Shown here piece after piece: positions 40,192 through 49,090 of a stretch of DNA of 64,000 nucleotides. Source of the stretch: Stappia sp. BW2 (GTDB lineage Bacteria > Pseudomonadota > Alphaproteobacteria > Rhizobiales > Stappiaceae); assembly GCF_008107695.1 (NCBI RefSeq), contig NZ_VIRG01000036.1, positions 310,001-374,000 of the forward strand, written 5' to 3'. The position numbers and the translations under genes were made by a program. The notes under the pieces are model-generated. The model saw nothing but the letters and a program-made list of their open reading frames with translations. It was not told the DNA's origin and did no database searches. Each line of letters begins with the position of its first letter. Positions within the stretch are counted from its first letter, which is position 1.

Positions 40192-40809
40192 ATGCTGCTG
40201 CAATTGCTGGATTATCTCGGAGTGGCGGTGTTCGCCATTACCGGCGGCATCGTCGCCTCGCGCAAGCAACTGGATATCGTTGCCCTGTTGTTCTTTGCCA
40301 CGCTGACAGGGATCGGTGGTGGGACCCTGCGTGACCTCCTGTTGGGCCTGCCGGTTTTCTGGGTGGAGAACGAAGCGTACCTGCTGGTGTGCTTCGTCGT
40401 CAGCGCGCTCGTCTGGTATTTCGCTGAATGGATCGAAAAGCTCAGCAAACCTTTGAGGTGGGCCGATGCTGTCGGGATCGCAGCCTATTCGGTCATGGGG
40501 GCGGCCAAAGCCTTGACGGTGGGGGACACGATCCTGGTAGCAATCCTCATGGGCGTTTCCACCGCAACCTTCGGCGGTATCCTGCGGGATACCATCGCTG
40601 ATGAGCCCTCTTCCATCGTAAAGCCTGAGATCTATGTGGGCGCGGCCTTTGCAGGGGCGGGCGGCTTCGTGGTGCTGATGCAACTGGGGGCGCCGCAATT
40701 GCTTGCAGCGATCATTGCCGCAAGCTTTGCGCTGATCCTGCGCGGAGGCGCTATCCTGCGTGGCTGGACCTTGCCGGGCCATCGCTCGGGAACGGGCCCG
40801 ACCAACTGA
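40192..40809 (+). CDS. TRIC/UPF0126-family membrane protein (YadS/YicG type)
   Basis: A 205-residue inner-membrane protein with about seven hydrophobic segments arranged as two repeats. Each repeat has the family glycine motif: TGIGGGTLRDLLLG and TATFGGILRDTIAD. Structural work on relatives shows trimeric cation channels; the ion and role here are not known. The ATG at 40192 has AGGGGG close upstream; an in-frame ATG at 40132 would add 20 polar residues with no ribosome site. Confidence 0.9.
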   Translation: MLLQLLDYLGVAVFAITGGIVASRKQLDIVALLFFATLTGIGGGTLRDLLLGLPVFWVENEAYLLVCFVVSALVWYFAEWIEKLSKPLRWADAVGIAAYSVMGAAKALTVGDTILVAILMGVSTATFGGILRDTIADEPSSIVKPEIYVGAAFAGAGGFVVLMQLGAPQLLAAIIAASFALILRGGAILRGWTLPGHRSGTGPTN

Positions 40810-40843
40810 TAGCTTTGGCGGAGGTGAGCGCCCCGAAACGACA

Positions 40844-40880
40844 AAAGCCGGTCCACGAGGAACCGGCTTTACGTTTTTTC
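40844..40880 (+). terminator. Bidirectional intrinsic terminator
   Basis: AAAGCCGGT and ACCGGCTTT flank a 9-base loop, followed by ACGTTTTTT on the plus strand and by TTTTGTCGTTT on the minus strand. It can serve both the TRIC-family gene and the small minus-strand ORF that faces it. Confidence 0.8.
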
Positions 40881-40973
40881 GGATTGTGTTTGGCGTCGTC
40901 AAAAGAACGCGCCAGCCCTTCCCAGCGGGCCGTACCTGCGTGCTGGCGCAAGCCGCCAGCATGGCTTCAAGGC

Positions 40974-41066
40974 TTAATAGACAAGCCCGGAGCAGGCTGA
41001 CACGTAGTAAATCAGCCCAAGTGCGATTGCCGGAAGGCTCGCCGAATAGGCAAGCGTCGTCAGCAT
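40974..41066 (-). CDS. 30-residue predicted single-pass membrane peptide
   Basis: An ATG with a near-ideal AAGGAG seven bases upstream opens a 30-codon frame encoding a hydrophobic peptide (MLTTLAYSASLPAIALGLIY, then YVSACSGLVY). Residues 8-26 could span the membrane. It is followed at about 100 bases by a good terminator and stands alone between two annotated genes. No family is recognised. The strong ribosome site and terminator argue for a real small protein; toxin-like or membrane-complex-associated roles are both possible. Confidence 0.6.
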   Translation of the reverse strand: MLTTLAYSASLPAIALGLIYYVSACSGLVY

Positions 41067-41207
41067 GTTAAACTCCTTCAAATTCAAATTGGGAAGCGAC
41101 CTCATAGTGGCCAGACCATCGTCCGGGCAACCCTCACGGGCACACTCTTTGGTGGTTTCCCACGACTGATCGTCGATATGGGTGCTTCTTGGCACAACTT
41201 CCAGTGA

Positions 41208-42116
41208 TCACGTTCTCAAAAAAACGTGTGCTGCCAGCGCGTAATCGGCAAGGCCTGTGTGCTGGGCGGGCAGAAACAGCGTGCGCTGTCCATAGTAGCG
41301 CCGCCCGGCCTTGCTGCCCTGGGTGAGGTCCTTCAGATCAGCGGCCCATTCCAGGTCCGGTCGCGGCGGCTCGCTCAGGTCGGTGGTGAACAGCCGGGCT
41401 TCCTGCAACAGCTCCGTTGGCAACTGCGCTTCGGGATCAAGCACATCGATATGACACCCGGCGGGAGGGTCGAGATAGGTGAGGGCGTGGTAGGTGCCCG
41501 TATCGCTTTCCGGCCCGGCGATGCAGATCATGTCCGCGCCTTCCTGCGCGGCGTAGATTTCGCTGGTGACACCGACATTCACCCCCTTCAGGGCAGGCAG
41601 GGCGGCCACCCGCTTCTGTATTTCCGGTGAGACGCCTGCCAGCAGGATTGATGTCAGATTGCGCACGGCGGCGTAGCTGCTCACCAGCCGGGGCAGTCTC
41701 GGGTCGTTGCCGATGATCAGCAGCCGTGTTGTATCCTCGCGGGAGAGATAGCTTGCGCCGAGCGCATGAAGACCGGAGGTTCGCCAGACGGTGAGGCGTA
41801 TCCCGTCCAGAAGGGCAATCGGTTGTCCGCCAGAGCCGGAAAACAGCAGATAGAGACTGGAGGAAAGTCCGGCCTGTTCCGGAAGATCCAGCGCCAGGGA
41901 ACAGCCGATGTAACCGCGCTTGACGTCACCCTGTGCGGTGAAGTCGGTCCACGCCGGCTGTACGGTGAGCGCGCCTTGCTGGTGGTTCAGCCGGCCGATG
42001 GCCAAGGGGGATGCCTGAGGCGCGACGGTGCTGGAGCGATAGGCCCGGCGCAGCGTTTCCAGGACGGCCCTGTCTTCCAGGCAAGCATCAATCTCGTCGC
42101 TGGAGATAATACGCAT
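41208..42116 (-). CDS. Ornithine cyclodeaminase/mu-crystallin family protein
   Basis: A 302-residue protein with the family layout: N-terminal substrate domain (MRIISSDEIDACLE, GYIGCSLALDL, ALLDGIRLTVWRTSGLHALGASYL), then a Rossmann region and a C-terminal TDLSE segment. The dinucleotide loop, normally GxGxQA, reads LLIIGNDPRLPRL here, so NAD binding or catalysis may be altered. Members act as ornithine cyclodeaminases, ketimine reductases or alanine dehydrogenases; substrate is not predictable. It follows lapA by 15 bases, where relatives usually carry trpF. Confidence 0.8.
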   Translation of the reverse strand: MRIISSDEIDACLEDRAVLETLRRAYRSSTVAPQASPLAIGRLNHQQGALTVQPAWTDFTAQGDVKRGYIGCSLALDLPEQAGLSSSLYLLFSGSGGQPIALLDGIRLTVWRTSGLHALGASYLSREDTTRLLIIGNDPRLPRLVSSYAAVRNLTSILLAGVSPEIQKRVAALPALKGVNVGVTSEIYAAQEGADMICIAGPESDTGTYHALTYLDPPAGCHIDVLDPEAQLPTELLQEARLFTTDLSEPPRPDLEWAADLKDLTQGSKAGRRYYGQRTLFLPAQHTGLADYALAAHVFLRT

Positions 42117-42131
42117 GTGAGTGTCGGCCGG

Positions 42132-42497
42132 TCAGGCGGCGTTGCGATTGCCCGGTCCTGCCAGACCTTTGATGCCGGACGCCGGCTGGGACGAGGTGTT
42201 CAATTCCCGCAGCTGGTCGGCTTCCTTGTGCCACTTCGCGGCTTCCCGGCGCTTCACGCGGGCTTCCTTGCGCCAGCGGCCCTGCTTGGCCCATGCGCCA
42301 AGTCCGCCGATGATGATGCCGACACCCAGACTTGCGAAGATGATCCAGAACAGTGGAATGTCCGGGATCGTCAGGCGCGGGTCCTGCGGGTCGAGGGGGT
42401 TGAGCGACAGGGACACCGTATGGCGGTTTGCCACCGACAATGGGATCAGGACCACCGCGATTGCGAACAAGATCACGTTTTTGAGGAAACGGGTCAC
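42132..42497 (-). CDS. LapA-domain (DUF1049) inner-membrane protein
   Basis: A 121-residue protein with two membrane segments (about 5-22 and 47-69) joined by a short loop, then a basic cytoplasmic tail rich in R/K/E (GRWRKEARVKRREAAKWHKEAD). This is the lipopolysaccharide-assembly LapA/YciS-like domain, found next to ihfB in many proteobacteria. Function in alphaproteobacteria is not established. Confidence 0.85.
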   Translation of the reverse strand: MTRFLKNVILFAIAVVLIPLSVANRHTVSLSLNPLDPQDPRLTIPDIPLFWIIFASLGVGIIIGGLGAWAKQGRWRKEARVKRREAAKWHKEADQLRELNTSSQPASGIKGLAGPGNRNAA

Positions 42498-42561
42498 TGG
42501 GTTCTCCCGGTTTTGGCCAGATCAGACGTCGATTTTAAATGGCGTGTCGTGGCGAGCGCAA

Positions 42562-42861
42562 TCAGTCGTCGCCGTGATCCACACCATCGTTCAACCGTAT
42601 ACGCATTTCCTTGCCGGTTTTGAAGAAGGGTACGAATTTTTCATCCACTTCCACCTTCTGGCCGGTGCGTGGATTGCGACCGACACGAGCGGGGCGGTTC
42701 TTGACGGAAAACGCGCCGAAGCCGCGCAATTCTACGCGGTCGCCACGCATGAGCGCCTCGGTGACCTCATCCAAGATGGCGTTGACGATGTTCTCAACGT
42801 CCCGTTGATAGAGATGCGGATTTTGTTCGGCAATATGCTGAACCAGCTCAGATTTGATCAT
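42562..42861 (-). CDS. ihfB: Integration host factor subunit beta
   Basis: A 99-residue DNA-bending HU/IHF protein; [32 protein letters not shown] at the N-terminus and the DNA arm signature [21 protein letters not shown] identify IHF-beta. The partner alpha subunit is not in the window. It is 15 bases downstream of sppA in the conserved (rpsA)-sppA-ihfB-lapA order. Confidence 0.94.
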
Positions 42862-42876
42862 GACGTGCCCCCTCGT

Positions 42877-43863
42877 TTACGGATTTTTGTCTGCCCCGCC
42901 AGAAGCCTGCCAAACGGATACGAGCCCGTCAAGCGTAAGCCCCCGTGGAATCAGCCCCTTAGCTTCACTAACCGGCTCCAGAAGAGCCGATCCGATGCCT
43001 TTTCCGAACTCTCGCGAGACTCGCGAGGAAAACGGCAGTTCTTCCAGATTATCGTTGGTGGTCCAGGTGACGATCGGAAGATCCTTCGCAACACCCTTTT
43101 CAGTTACCAGCCAGTCGATTGCTGCATCTTCGCCGCCAATGGCATCGACCAGCTTTTCCGTCTGGGCATCGTGGCCCGTCAAAATGCGGCCGTCGGCCAG
43201 TTCCTTGGCTCTGGGCAGGTCCATGGACCGCCGCTCGGCGACCAGGGACACGAACCAGTCGTAGGAGTTGTTGACCAGCTTCTGCAGCATGGCCCGCGCC
43301 TCCGGGGTTGTCTCTGAATAGAAGTCAGGCTCCGCCTTCAATGGGGCGCTCTTGACCGCATCCATCTCGACACCGACCGTTTCCATGAGTTTGCTGATAT
43401 TGCCAAACTGGAACAGAACGCCGATGGAGCCGGTGATGGAATTGTATCTTGCCACGATATGATCGGATGCAAGAGCGATCATGTAGCCTGCGGAGGTGCC
43501 GATGGTCCGGATTTCGGCAACCACCGGTTTCTTCTCGGAAAGCTTGCGCAGAGCCTCGTAGAGCGCTTCGCCGCCGGTCGTGCTGCCGCCGGGGGAATTG
43601 ATCGAGATCACCACACCCTTGACCGCGTCGGACTTGCCGATCTTGTCGATCATCTGCAAGGTTTTGCGGCTTTCGAGGATGACGCCTTCGATCGGAATGC
43701 GCGCGATATGTGCTGACCGTTTGGATAATTCCGAGCCGCCGGAGACGTATAGCATCCCTCCGATCAGGGCGGCGGCGATGACCACAAAGGTCGCGATCCG
43801 CCAGAAGGTAACTTTACGTCTGAGGCGCCGTCTGTCCACCAGCGCGTCAACATCTACCGACAT
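42877..43863 (-). CDS. sppA: Signal peptide peptidase SppA
   Basis: Membrane-bound serine protease that degrades cleaved signal peptides, 328 residues (short form). One membrane anchor at about 20-42, then the ClpP-like fold with INSPGGSTTGGEAL, the nucleophile Ser124 in TIGTSAGYMIA, SITGSIGV and the candidate general-base lysine in VKSAPLK (K171 or K176). Relatives have rpsA directly upstream; here rpsA is 13 kb away. Confidence 0.93.
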   Translation of the reverse strand: MSVDVDALVDRRRLRRKVTFWRIATFVVIAAALIGGMLYVSGGSELSKRSAHIARIPIEGVILESRKTLQMIDKIGKSDAVKGVVISINSPGGSTTGGEALYEALRKLSEKKPVVAEIRTIGTSAGYMIALASDHIVARYNSITGSIGVLFQFGNISKLMETVGVEMDAVKSAPLKAEPDFYSETTPEARAMLQKLVNNSYDWFVSLVAERRSMDLPRAKELADGRILTGHDAQTEKLVDAIGGEDAAIDWLVTEKGVAKDLPIVTWTTNDNLEELPFSSRVSREFGKGIGSALLEPVSEAKGLIPRGLTLDGLVSVWQASGGADKNP

Positions 43864-44279
43864 GAATACGAAGTCCCCGACAAGAGCTTATGAAAACCAA
43901 TAACATACATAGGGTGACCGTTGTAGGAAATGCAATCGTCTTAGACCACTTTGACATCACAATAAGGCAGATTCTGGCAAGCCGGCGCAGTTTCATGTTT
44001 TCTTCAACTTCAATCGACCGCTTGTCGGGGCTCGGTACGGCCATGAAATGCGGTCGGCGAAGAGCGGACACGGCGCAGGTTTTGGCTGGTCTTCGCCCTC
44101 TTGGAGCGTTTGTCTGCCGAACGCTGATGTTGCCGCTCTCTGCCACATGTTTGTGCGCTCCACGCGCTTTACAGCCAGCCGTAGCCGCAAAAAAAGCCCC
44201 GCGGCAAACCGCGGGGCTCTTGTTCAATTTAGCGTGCAGGTGCCGTTACGGCACGTGACGTCCTGCACCCTGCAGGGTC
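43864..44279. other. Intergenic junction between sppA and the FKBP gene
   Basis: 416 bases with no credible gene; a 122-residue plus-strand frame has no family features. It holds the sppA promoter region and, from 44189, the terminator of the FKBP gene. This is the left boundary of the block that separates sppA from rpsA. No transposon end or integrase remnant is visible. Confidence 0.55.
44189..44218 (-). terminator. Intrinsic terminator of the FKBP gene
   Basis: AGCCCCGCGG, a 4-base loop and CCGCGGGGCT form a perfect 10-bp stem; on the minus strand TTTTTTT follows. Confidence 0.92.
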
Positions 44280-44708
44280 TCAGTTGATCGACGTTAGCTG
44301 GATTTCGAACGTCAGTGCCTGGCCGGCCAGCGGATGGTTGGCATCCAGAATGACTTCGTTTTCGGAAATCTCCACAACGGTCACGGTCATCATCTGGCCG
44401 TTCTCTGTCTGCGCCTGAAGCTGCAGACCAACTTCCAGCGGGATGTTGTCCGGAATGTTGCTGCGCGGAACGGCCTGGCGAGCCCCCGGATTGTGGGCGC
44501 CATAGGCGTTGTCCGGTTCGATGCGGACCGTCTTCTCGTCTCCGACCTTCATGCCCGGGATAGCCTGATCGAGGCCCGGGATGATCTGGCCGGATCCCAC
44601 GGTGAATTCCAGCGGGTCGCGCCCTTCGGAGCTGTCAAAGACGGAGCCGTCGTCCAGTGTGCCTTTATAGTGAAGACGAACCGTGTCGCCGCTTTTGGCT
44701 TCGGTCAT
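44280..44708 (-). CDS. FKBP-type peptidyl-prolyl isomerase (SlyD-like)
   Basis: A 142-residue cytosolic proline isomerase with SlyD layout: FKBP core TVRLHYKGTLDDGSVFDSSEGRDPLEFTVGSGQIIPGLDQAIPGM, an insert-in-flap region (about 70-120), then VILDANHPLAGQALTFEIQL. The histidine-rich metal tail of E. coli SlyD is missing. It acts as a folding helper. Single gene with its own terminator. Confidence 0.92.
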   Translation of the reverse strand: MTEAKSGDTVRLHYKGTLDDGSVFDSSEGRDPLEFTVGSGQIIPGLDQAIPGMKVGDEKTVRIEPDNAYGAHNPGARQAVPRSNIPDNIPLEVGLQLQAQTENGQMMTVTVVEISENEVILDANHPLAGQALTFEIQLTSIN

Positions 44709-44943
44709 GATGCCTATCGCAATTCTGTCTATTGGGTGAGTTTTGAGGCCGCGTTTCTGTGGCGGGTGCTCGTCGTGTCCCCAAGCCTAAAGGACGGGCC
44801 GCAAAAGTAAAGGCTGGCGGTTCGATAGCTTCTGGATAGTCTTGCGTACAATTCACGCCGGAAATGGTGCAACCACGGCAGCGACCGCTTCAAACGGTGG
44901 GTCTGGTGCCGTGGTTCTACTTCGTTAGATGGTGCGGCCGCGC

Positions 44944-45942
44944 TTATTTCTTGCCGAAATTGGCGCCGAGCCGCATCTGGATGTAGTCATGTGCGGTCAT
45001 CGGCTCATATTTGCCTTCCGGACCGCTGAGGAGGGTGTCCATGTTCGCCTGGGCGAAATAGGCCATCGAGTAGCGCGGGCCAAGATATTCGTCCGGCTTG
45101 GGCATGCGCACCCGGTGCAGGTTGGACAACAGCTTGTCGTCCGACCAGCGCATCAGCATGTCGCCGATGTTGCAGGTGATCACGCCTTCCAGCGGCGGCA
45201 CGTCGGTCCAGGCAATTGCTCGGCCCTGGCTGTCCTTGCCCGGGCAAAGCTGCAGGCCGCCCTGTCCCGCCTTCTGATGCAGCAGGGTCAGACAATCGAA
45301 ATCGGTATGGGCACCTGCCCGCCAGAACTTGAAATCTTCCGGCTTGGCATCTTCCATGCCCAGATAGTGGATCAACCGCAGGGTCGACTGATATTCCGGC
45401 GTCAGCGGATCGTGCCCCTCAGTGAAGAAATCCGCCGGAAACGTCAGCTTGTCGGCAAAGCAGGACAGAACCTTCATCGCCAGCGCCCAGTTGTGCCGCT
45501 CGAACGCCAGCATGGTCGCCTTGAAGCCGGAGAGCTCTTCTCCGGTCGGCCAGAGGCCCTTCATGCGCGGCAGGGTGATCTGGTAGCTTTCCTTCTGGTC
45601 GGCCGTGCCGGTGGAGGGGCGAACCTGCGCCTTGAACTCCCAGCCGGCGTTTGTGCCGGGTCGAAGGGGGTATTTTTCCTTTGTTTCGGCAGGCAGGTCG
45701 AAGAAACCGGCGGACAGCCGGAAAGCTTCGTCGATCAGGTCCTGCGGAATGCCGTGGTTGCTGAGCTGGAAAAAGCCGATCTCGGTCGCCGCGGCCCACA
45801 GATCCTCGGTGATCTCGGCCTTGCGGGAAAAAAAGTCCGACATGTCGACCTGTGGAATGGCACGGTCGACCGTTTCGCCGACGCCGCCAAAGCCTTTTTC
45901 CTTTTCCAGTTCGACGAGACCATAAGATGCAGAGGTGCTCAT
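44944..45942 (-). CDS. Isopenicillin-N-synthase-like Fe(II)/2-oxoglutarate oxygenase
   Basis: A 332-residue enzyme of the IPNS/2OG-Fe(II) class. N-terminal DIOX_N-like part (PQVDMSDFFS, ATEIGFFQLSNHGIP) and the catalytic barrel with iron ligands His212, Asp214 (AHTDFDCLTLL) and His276 (NLHRV), plus the Arg290-x-Ser292 co-substrate pair (RYSMAYF). AAGGAGAACGG precedes the ATG at 45942. No beta-lactam genes are near; it lies about 110 bases downstream of a deaminase and importer operon on the same strand, suggesting oxidation of the same imported compound. Confidence 0.88.
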   Translation of the reverse strand: MSTSASYGLVELEKEKGFGGVGETVDRAIPQVDMSDFFSRKAEITEDLWAAATEIGFFQLSNHGIPQDLIDEAFRLSAGFFDLPAETKEKYPLRPGTNAGWEFKAQVRPSTGTADQKESYQITLPRMKGLWPTGEELSGFKATMLAFERHNWALAMKVLSCFADKLTFPADFFTEGHDPLTPEYQSTLRLIHYLGMEDAKPEDFKFWRAGAHTDFDCLTLLHQKAGQGGLQLCPGKDSQGRAIAWTDVPPLEGVITCNIGDMLMRWSDDKLLSNLHRVRMPKPDEYLGPRYSMAYFAQANMDTLLSGPEGKYEPMTAHDYIQMRLGANFGKK

Positions 45943-46052
45943 ATTTCCGTTCTCCTTGAGAAAGAGGTCCGGGAGCAATGACCCGTGCCGAACGGCACTG
46001 ACAGCTTCTACTCCACACAAGATTGCGCCTGCAGGGGGCAGGCGGTGTGCCG

Positions 46053-47456
46053 TCAGGCCAGGGCGGCGCGGGCCCGGTCAGGCGCCATCATGTCCTTTCT
46101 GCGTTCCATCAGTTTCCGGGTGACACGCCTGGCGTCCGCGCCGAGCCCGGCCAGATCCAATCCGGGGATCGAGCCGTCCCGGACGATCTGCCGTCCGCCA
46201 ACGAAGCTGTGGCGCAGGTGTGCGGCGCCTGTCAGCATCGGCGCCAGAGCCGGGTCGTGAAGGCCCATATTGCGGGGTGCCGAAATGTCGAAAATGGCAA
46301 TGTCGGCGATCATTCCGGGGCGCAGCACGCCGGTCTCTTCAAGGCCGAGCACCTTTGCGCCGCCTTCGGTTGCCCAGCTCAGCAGGGTTTCGGCACGCAC
46401 GGCCTCCACGCCCTTCGTGGCTCGGTGCAGGGCGAAGGCGCTGTAAAGTGCGGCCCCCATGTCGGCCGCCTCGTTTGCGCCTGCGCCATCAACGGCCAGG
46501 GATACATGGCCGCCGGCCTCATGAAGGGCGTCAGCCGGGGCAATACCCGAGCCGAGCCGCGCATTTGCCTGCGGGCAATGCGCCATGCCGGTGCCGGTTT
46601 CCGCAAGAAGCTGCACTTCGTCGCGGTCGCATTCCACCAGATGGGCGAACCAGACATCCGGCCCGAGCCACTCCTGCCCGGCAAGCCAGTCGACCGGCCG
46701 CTTGCCGTATTTCGCCAGGGTGAAGTCGACATAGGTCCGGTTTTCCGAAAGATGCGAATGCAGGCGCAGGCCCTTGCCGCGGGCAAAGCGGGCGATGTCG
46801 GCAAGCTCACCGGCATCGACGTTGAAGGTCGGTGTGGTCGGTGCGACGGCAACCCGCCGGACGGAAGCCGTAGACGGATCATGCCAACGGTTTGCCGTGC
46901 TCTCGATGCTTGCCAGAAAGGCGTCCAGTGTCTCGCAGGGGGATGGCGGCAGGCTTGGGTCGGGAAAGGACCGGCCCTTGGTACCGCCGCCGCGCGCCAG
47001 AACGAAACGGATGCCGAGGGCTTCGGCTTCTTCAAAAAGCACGTCGGCCGGATCGTAGTCGTAACGGTCTGAAAAGACGTAGTGATGATCGCAGACTGTC
47101 GTCATTCCGGTCAGGAGCAATTCCGCCAGCCCGATCCGGACGGATACACGAAGGGTCTCCTCATCGATCAGCGGCCAATAGCTGTAGGGAACGGTCATGA
47201 GCCAGTCATCGAGCGGCGCATTCATGCCTTCCGGCACAGCCTTCAGCACCGACTGGAACAGGTGGTGATGGGTGTTCACCAGACCGGGTGTAACCACACA
47301 TCCGCTCGCATCGACGAGCCGTTCGCCTTCCTGCGGCTGAAGGTGGCCGATGTCCGTAATCCGGCCGTCCTGAACCCTGACGGCACCGCTGAGGCGGGCT
47401 CCATCCCGGTTTCCGGTCAGGCCATAATCTATGTTGGTGATCAGGAAGTCGGTCAT
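46053..47456 (-). CDS. Amidohydrolase, 8-oxoguanine deaminase-like
   Basis: A 467-residue amidohydrolase-superfamily enzyme: metal ligands in NTHHHLFQ (H63-H65), HSHLSEN and HLVECD, and the catalytic aspartate in SLAVDGAGANEAAD. The LVNTHHHLFQSV and LDDWLMTVPYSYWPLID segments fit the 8-oxoguanine deaminase/TRZ-ATZ group that deaminates purine-like or s-triazine rings. Product and substrate are inferred. It overlaps the ABC permease gene by four bases, so it acts on whatever the importer brings in. Confidence 0.85.
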   Translation of the reverse strand: MTDFLITNIDYGLTGNRDGARLSGAVRVQDGRITDIGHLQPQEGERLVDASGCVVTPGLVNTHHHLFQSVLKAVPEGMNAPLDDWLMTVPYSYWPLIDEETLRVSVRIGLAELLLTGMTTVCDHHYVFSDRYDYDPADVLFEEAEALGIRFVLARGGGTKGRSFPDPSLPPSPCETLDAFLASIESTANRWHDPSTASVRRVAVAPTTPTFNVDAGELADIARFARGKGLRLHSHLSENRTYVDFTLAKYGKRPVDWLAGQEWLGPDVWFAHLVECDRDEVQLLAETGTGMAHCPQANARLGSGIAPADALHEAGGHVSLAVDGAGANEAADMGAALYSAFALHRATKGVEAVRAETLLSWATEGGAKVLGLEETGVLRPGMIADIAIFDISAPRNMGLHDPALAPMLTGAAHLRHSFVGGRQIVRDGSIPGLDLAGLGADARRVTRKLMERRKDMMAPDRARAALA

Positions 47457-48304
47457 TTCTGCCCTTTCGGCAGCGACCAGGGAAAGAAGATCCGCTGCGC
47501 GACGCTGACCAACTGGAACAGGACGAGCGACATGATCACCAGGATGACCAGCCCGGCCCAGGCTTGCGGCAGCTTGAACATCGACGTGGAAAACTGGATG
47601 AAGTAGCCGATGCCCTTATCGGCCGCGACGAATTCGGAGACGACAGCGCCGATGACCGACAGCGTGATCGAAATCTTCATGCCGGAGAAGATGTAGGGCG
47701 TCGCGAAGGGTAGACGGATCTGGGTGATTTCCCGGAAGGAGGGCGCGCGCAGCGACCTGGACAGTTCGATCAGTTCCGGCGGCGTGGCAGCCAGACCCGT
47801 CGTCATTGAGACGACCAGTGGGAAGAACGAGATCATGAAGGTGATCACGACACGCGGTGCATCGCCGGTGCCCAGCACCACGATGATGATCGGTGCGACG
47901 GCGACCACCGGAACAGACTGGATGACAACCAGCAACGGATAGAACGCACCGGAAAGAAGTCTGGATTTGGCAAGGCCGACGGCAATCGGAAGCGAGATGA
48001 CAAACGAAACCGCATAGCCGATGAGGGCGACCCGCAGCGTGGCCCAGACATGCTCCATCCAGCGCCCCGCCGAAACACTTTCAAAGCCACCCAGAATGCG
48101 GGACGGGGCCGGCAGCACGAAGGAGGGAACGGCAAACAGCCGTGTTCCGGCCTCCCAGACAATCAGGATCAGGAGAAAGGTGATCAGGGGAAGCACGGCC
48201 GGCATGCGGAGCAGCTTTTCGGAGATCGGCACTCGCTGCACCCGACGGTCCTGCGTTGAGGTGGTCTTGGCCATGGCGGGGTCTTGCGTCTCGCTGGCAG
48301 TCAT
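47453..48304 (-). CDS. ABC importer permease (SsuC/TauC/ThiX family)
   Basis: A 283-residue inner-membrane permease with six helices and the cytoplasmic coupling motif (ELSRSLRAPSFREITQIRLPFATPYIFSGMK; EAA-type loop with conserved G near 195). It belongs to the nitrate/taurine/sulfonate/pyrimidine group of importers. It is coupled on both sides: four bases overlap with the deaminase gene and one base with the ATPase gene. Confidence 0.92.
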   Translation of the reverse strand: MTASETQDPAMAKTTSTQDRRVQRVPISEKLLRMPAVLPLITFLLILIVWEAGTRLFAVPSFVLPAPSRILGGFESVSAGRWMEHVWATLRVALIGYAVSFVISLPIAVGLAKSRLLSGAFYPLLVVIQSVPVVAVAPIIIVVLGTGDAPRVVITFMISFFPLVVSMTTGLAATPPELIELSRSLRAPSFREITQIRLPFATPYIFSGMKISITLSVIGAVVSEFVAADKGIGYFIQFSTSMFKLPQAWAGLVILVIMSLVLFQLVSVAQRIFFPWSLPKGQK

Positions 48305-49083
48305 CAGGCGGCTTCCTTCCGGATGAGGAGCGAACGGAGTTCAGCCGAAAAATCCTGCATCTCTGGTGTCCTCAACGCGCTTTCGTCCCGTGGGCGGGCG
48401 GTCGGCACCTGAAGGTCCGCGATGATCCGCCCGGGACGCTCGCTCAGCACCAGGATCCTGTCTGCCAGCAGCGCGGCTTCCGGAATCGAGTGCGTGATAA
48501 AGAGCACGGTCTTCGGGCTTGCCTGCCACAGCCGCAGAAGCTCTATGCCCATGGCATCGCGGGTCAGGGCATCAAGCGCTGAAAACGGCTCATCCATAAG
48601 CAGAATGTCCGGATTGAGAAACAGCGCCCGGGCAATGCCGACCCGCTGCTGCATGCCGCCGGAAAGTTCCGACGGCAGGCGCTTTTCGAAGCCTTTCAGG
48701 CCGACAGTTTCAATGATCGCGCGCGCCTGGGCGCGGTCTTCGTTCGTCACCCGGCCGTATTTGTGGCGCACCGGGAAGACGACGTTGTCCTCGATGTTGG
48801 CCCAGGGCAGCAATGTCGGTTTCTGAAACACGATGCCGACATCGTCCCTTGGCATCGTCACTTCCTTGCCGAAGACGCTCACCGTTCCCTTGGAAGGTTT
48901 CATCAGACCGGCGGTCAGCCTCAGCAAGGTCGATTTTCCGCATCCGGATGGGCCGAGCACCGCAACAAACTCATGCTGTGCGATGGTGACGGTAACCCCG
49001 TCCAGGGCGGTAACGGACCCCGAGCCGGTCAGAAAAGTCTGACCGACCGAGGAAAAGCTGATCGCGTTGCTGGTGAGCGCCAC
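48304..49083 (-). CDS. ABC importer ATP-binding subunit (SsuB/TauB family)
   Basis: A 259-residue ATPase with Walker [13 protein letters not shown] loop [13 protein letters not shown], signature [15 protein letters not shown], Walker [13 protein letters not shown] and the H loop [16 protein letters not shown]. It energises the adjacent permease. Typical of nitrate/sulfonate/hydroxymethylpyrimidine-type importers. Seven bases follow the binding-protein gene. Confidence 0.94.
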   Translation of the reverse strand: MALTSNAISFSSVGQTFLTGSGSVTALDGVTVTIAQHEFVAVLGPSGCGKSTLLRLTAGLMKPSKGTVSVFGKEVTMPRDDVGIVFQKPTLLPWANIEDNVVFPVRHKYGRVTNEDRAQARAIIETVGLKGFEKRLPSELSGGMQQRVGIARALFLNPDILLMDEPFSALDALTRDAMGIELLRLWQASPKTVLFITHSIPEAALLADRILVLSERPGRIIADLQVPTARPRDESALRTPEMQDFSAELRSLLIRKEAA

Positions 49084-49090
49084 TTGAGGG

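Noticed and set aside
43890-44258. Possible 122-codon gene between sppA and the FKBP gene
   Set aside because: The frame runs through a strong terminator stem and has no family features.
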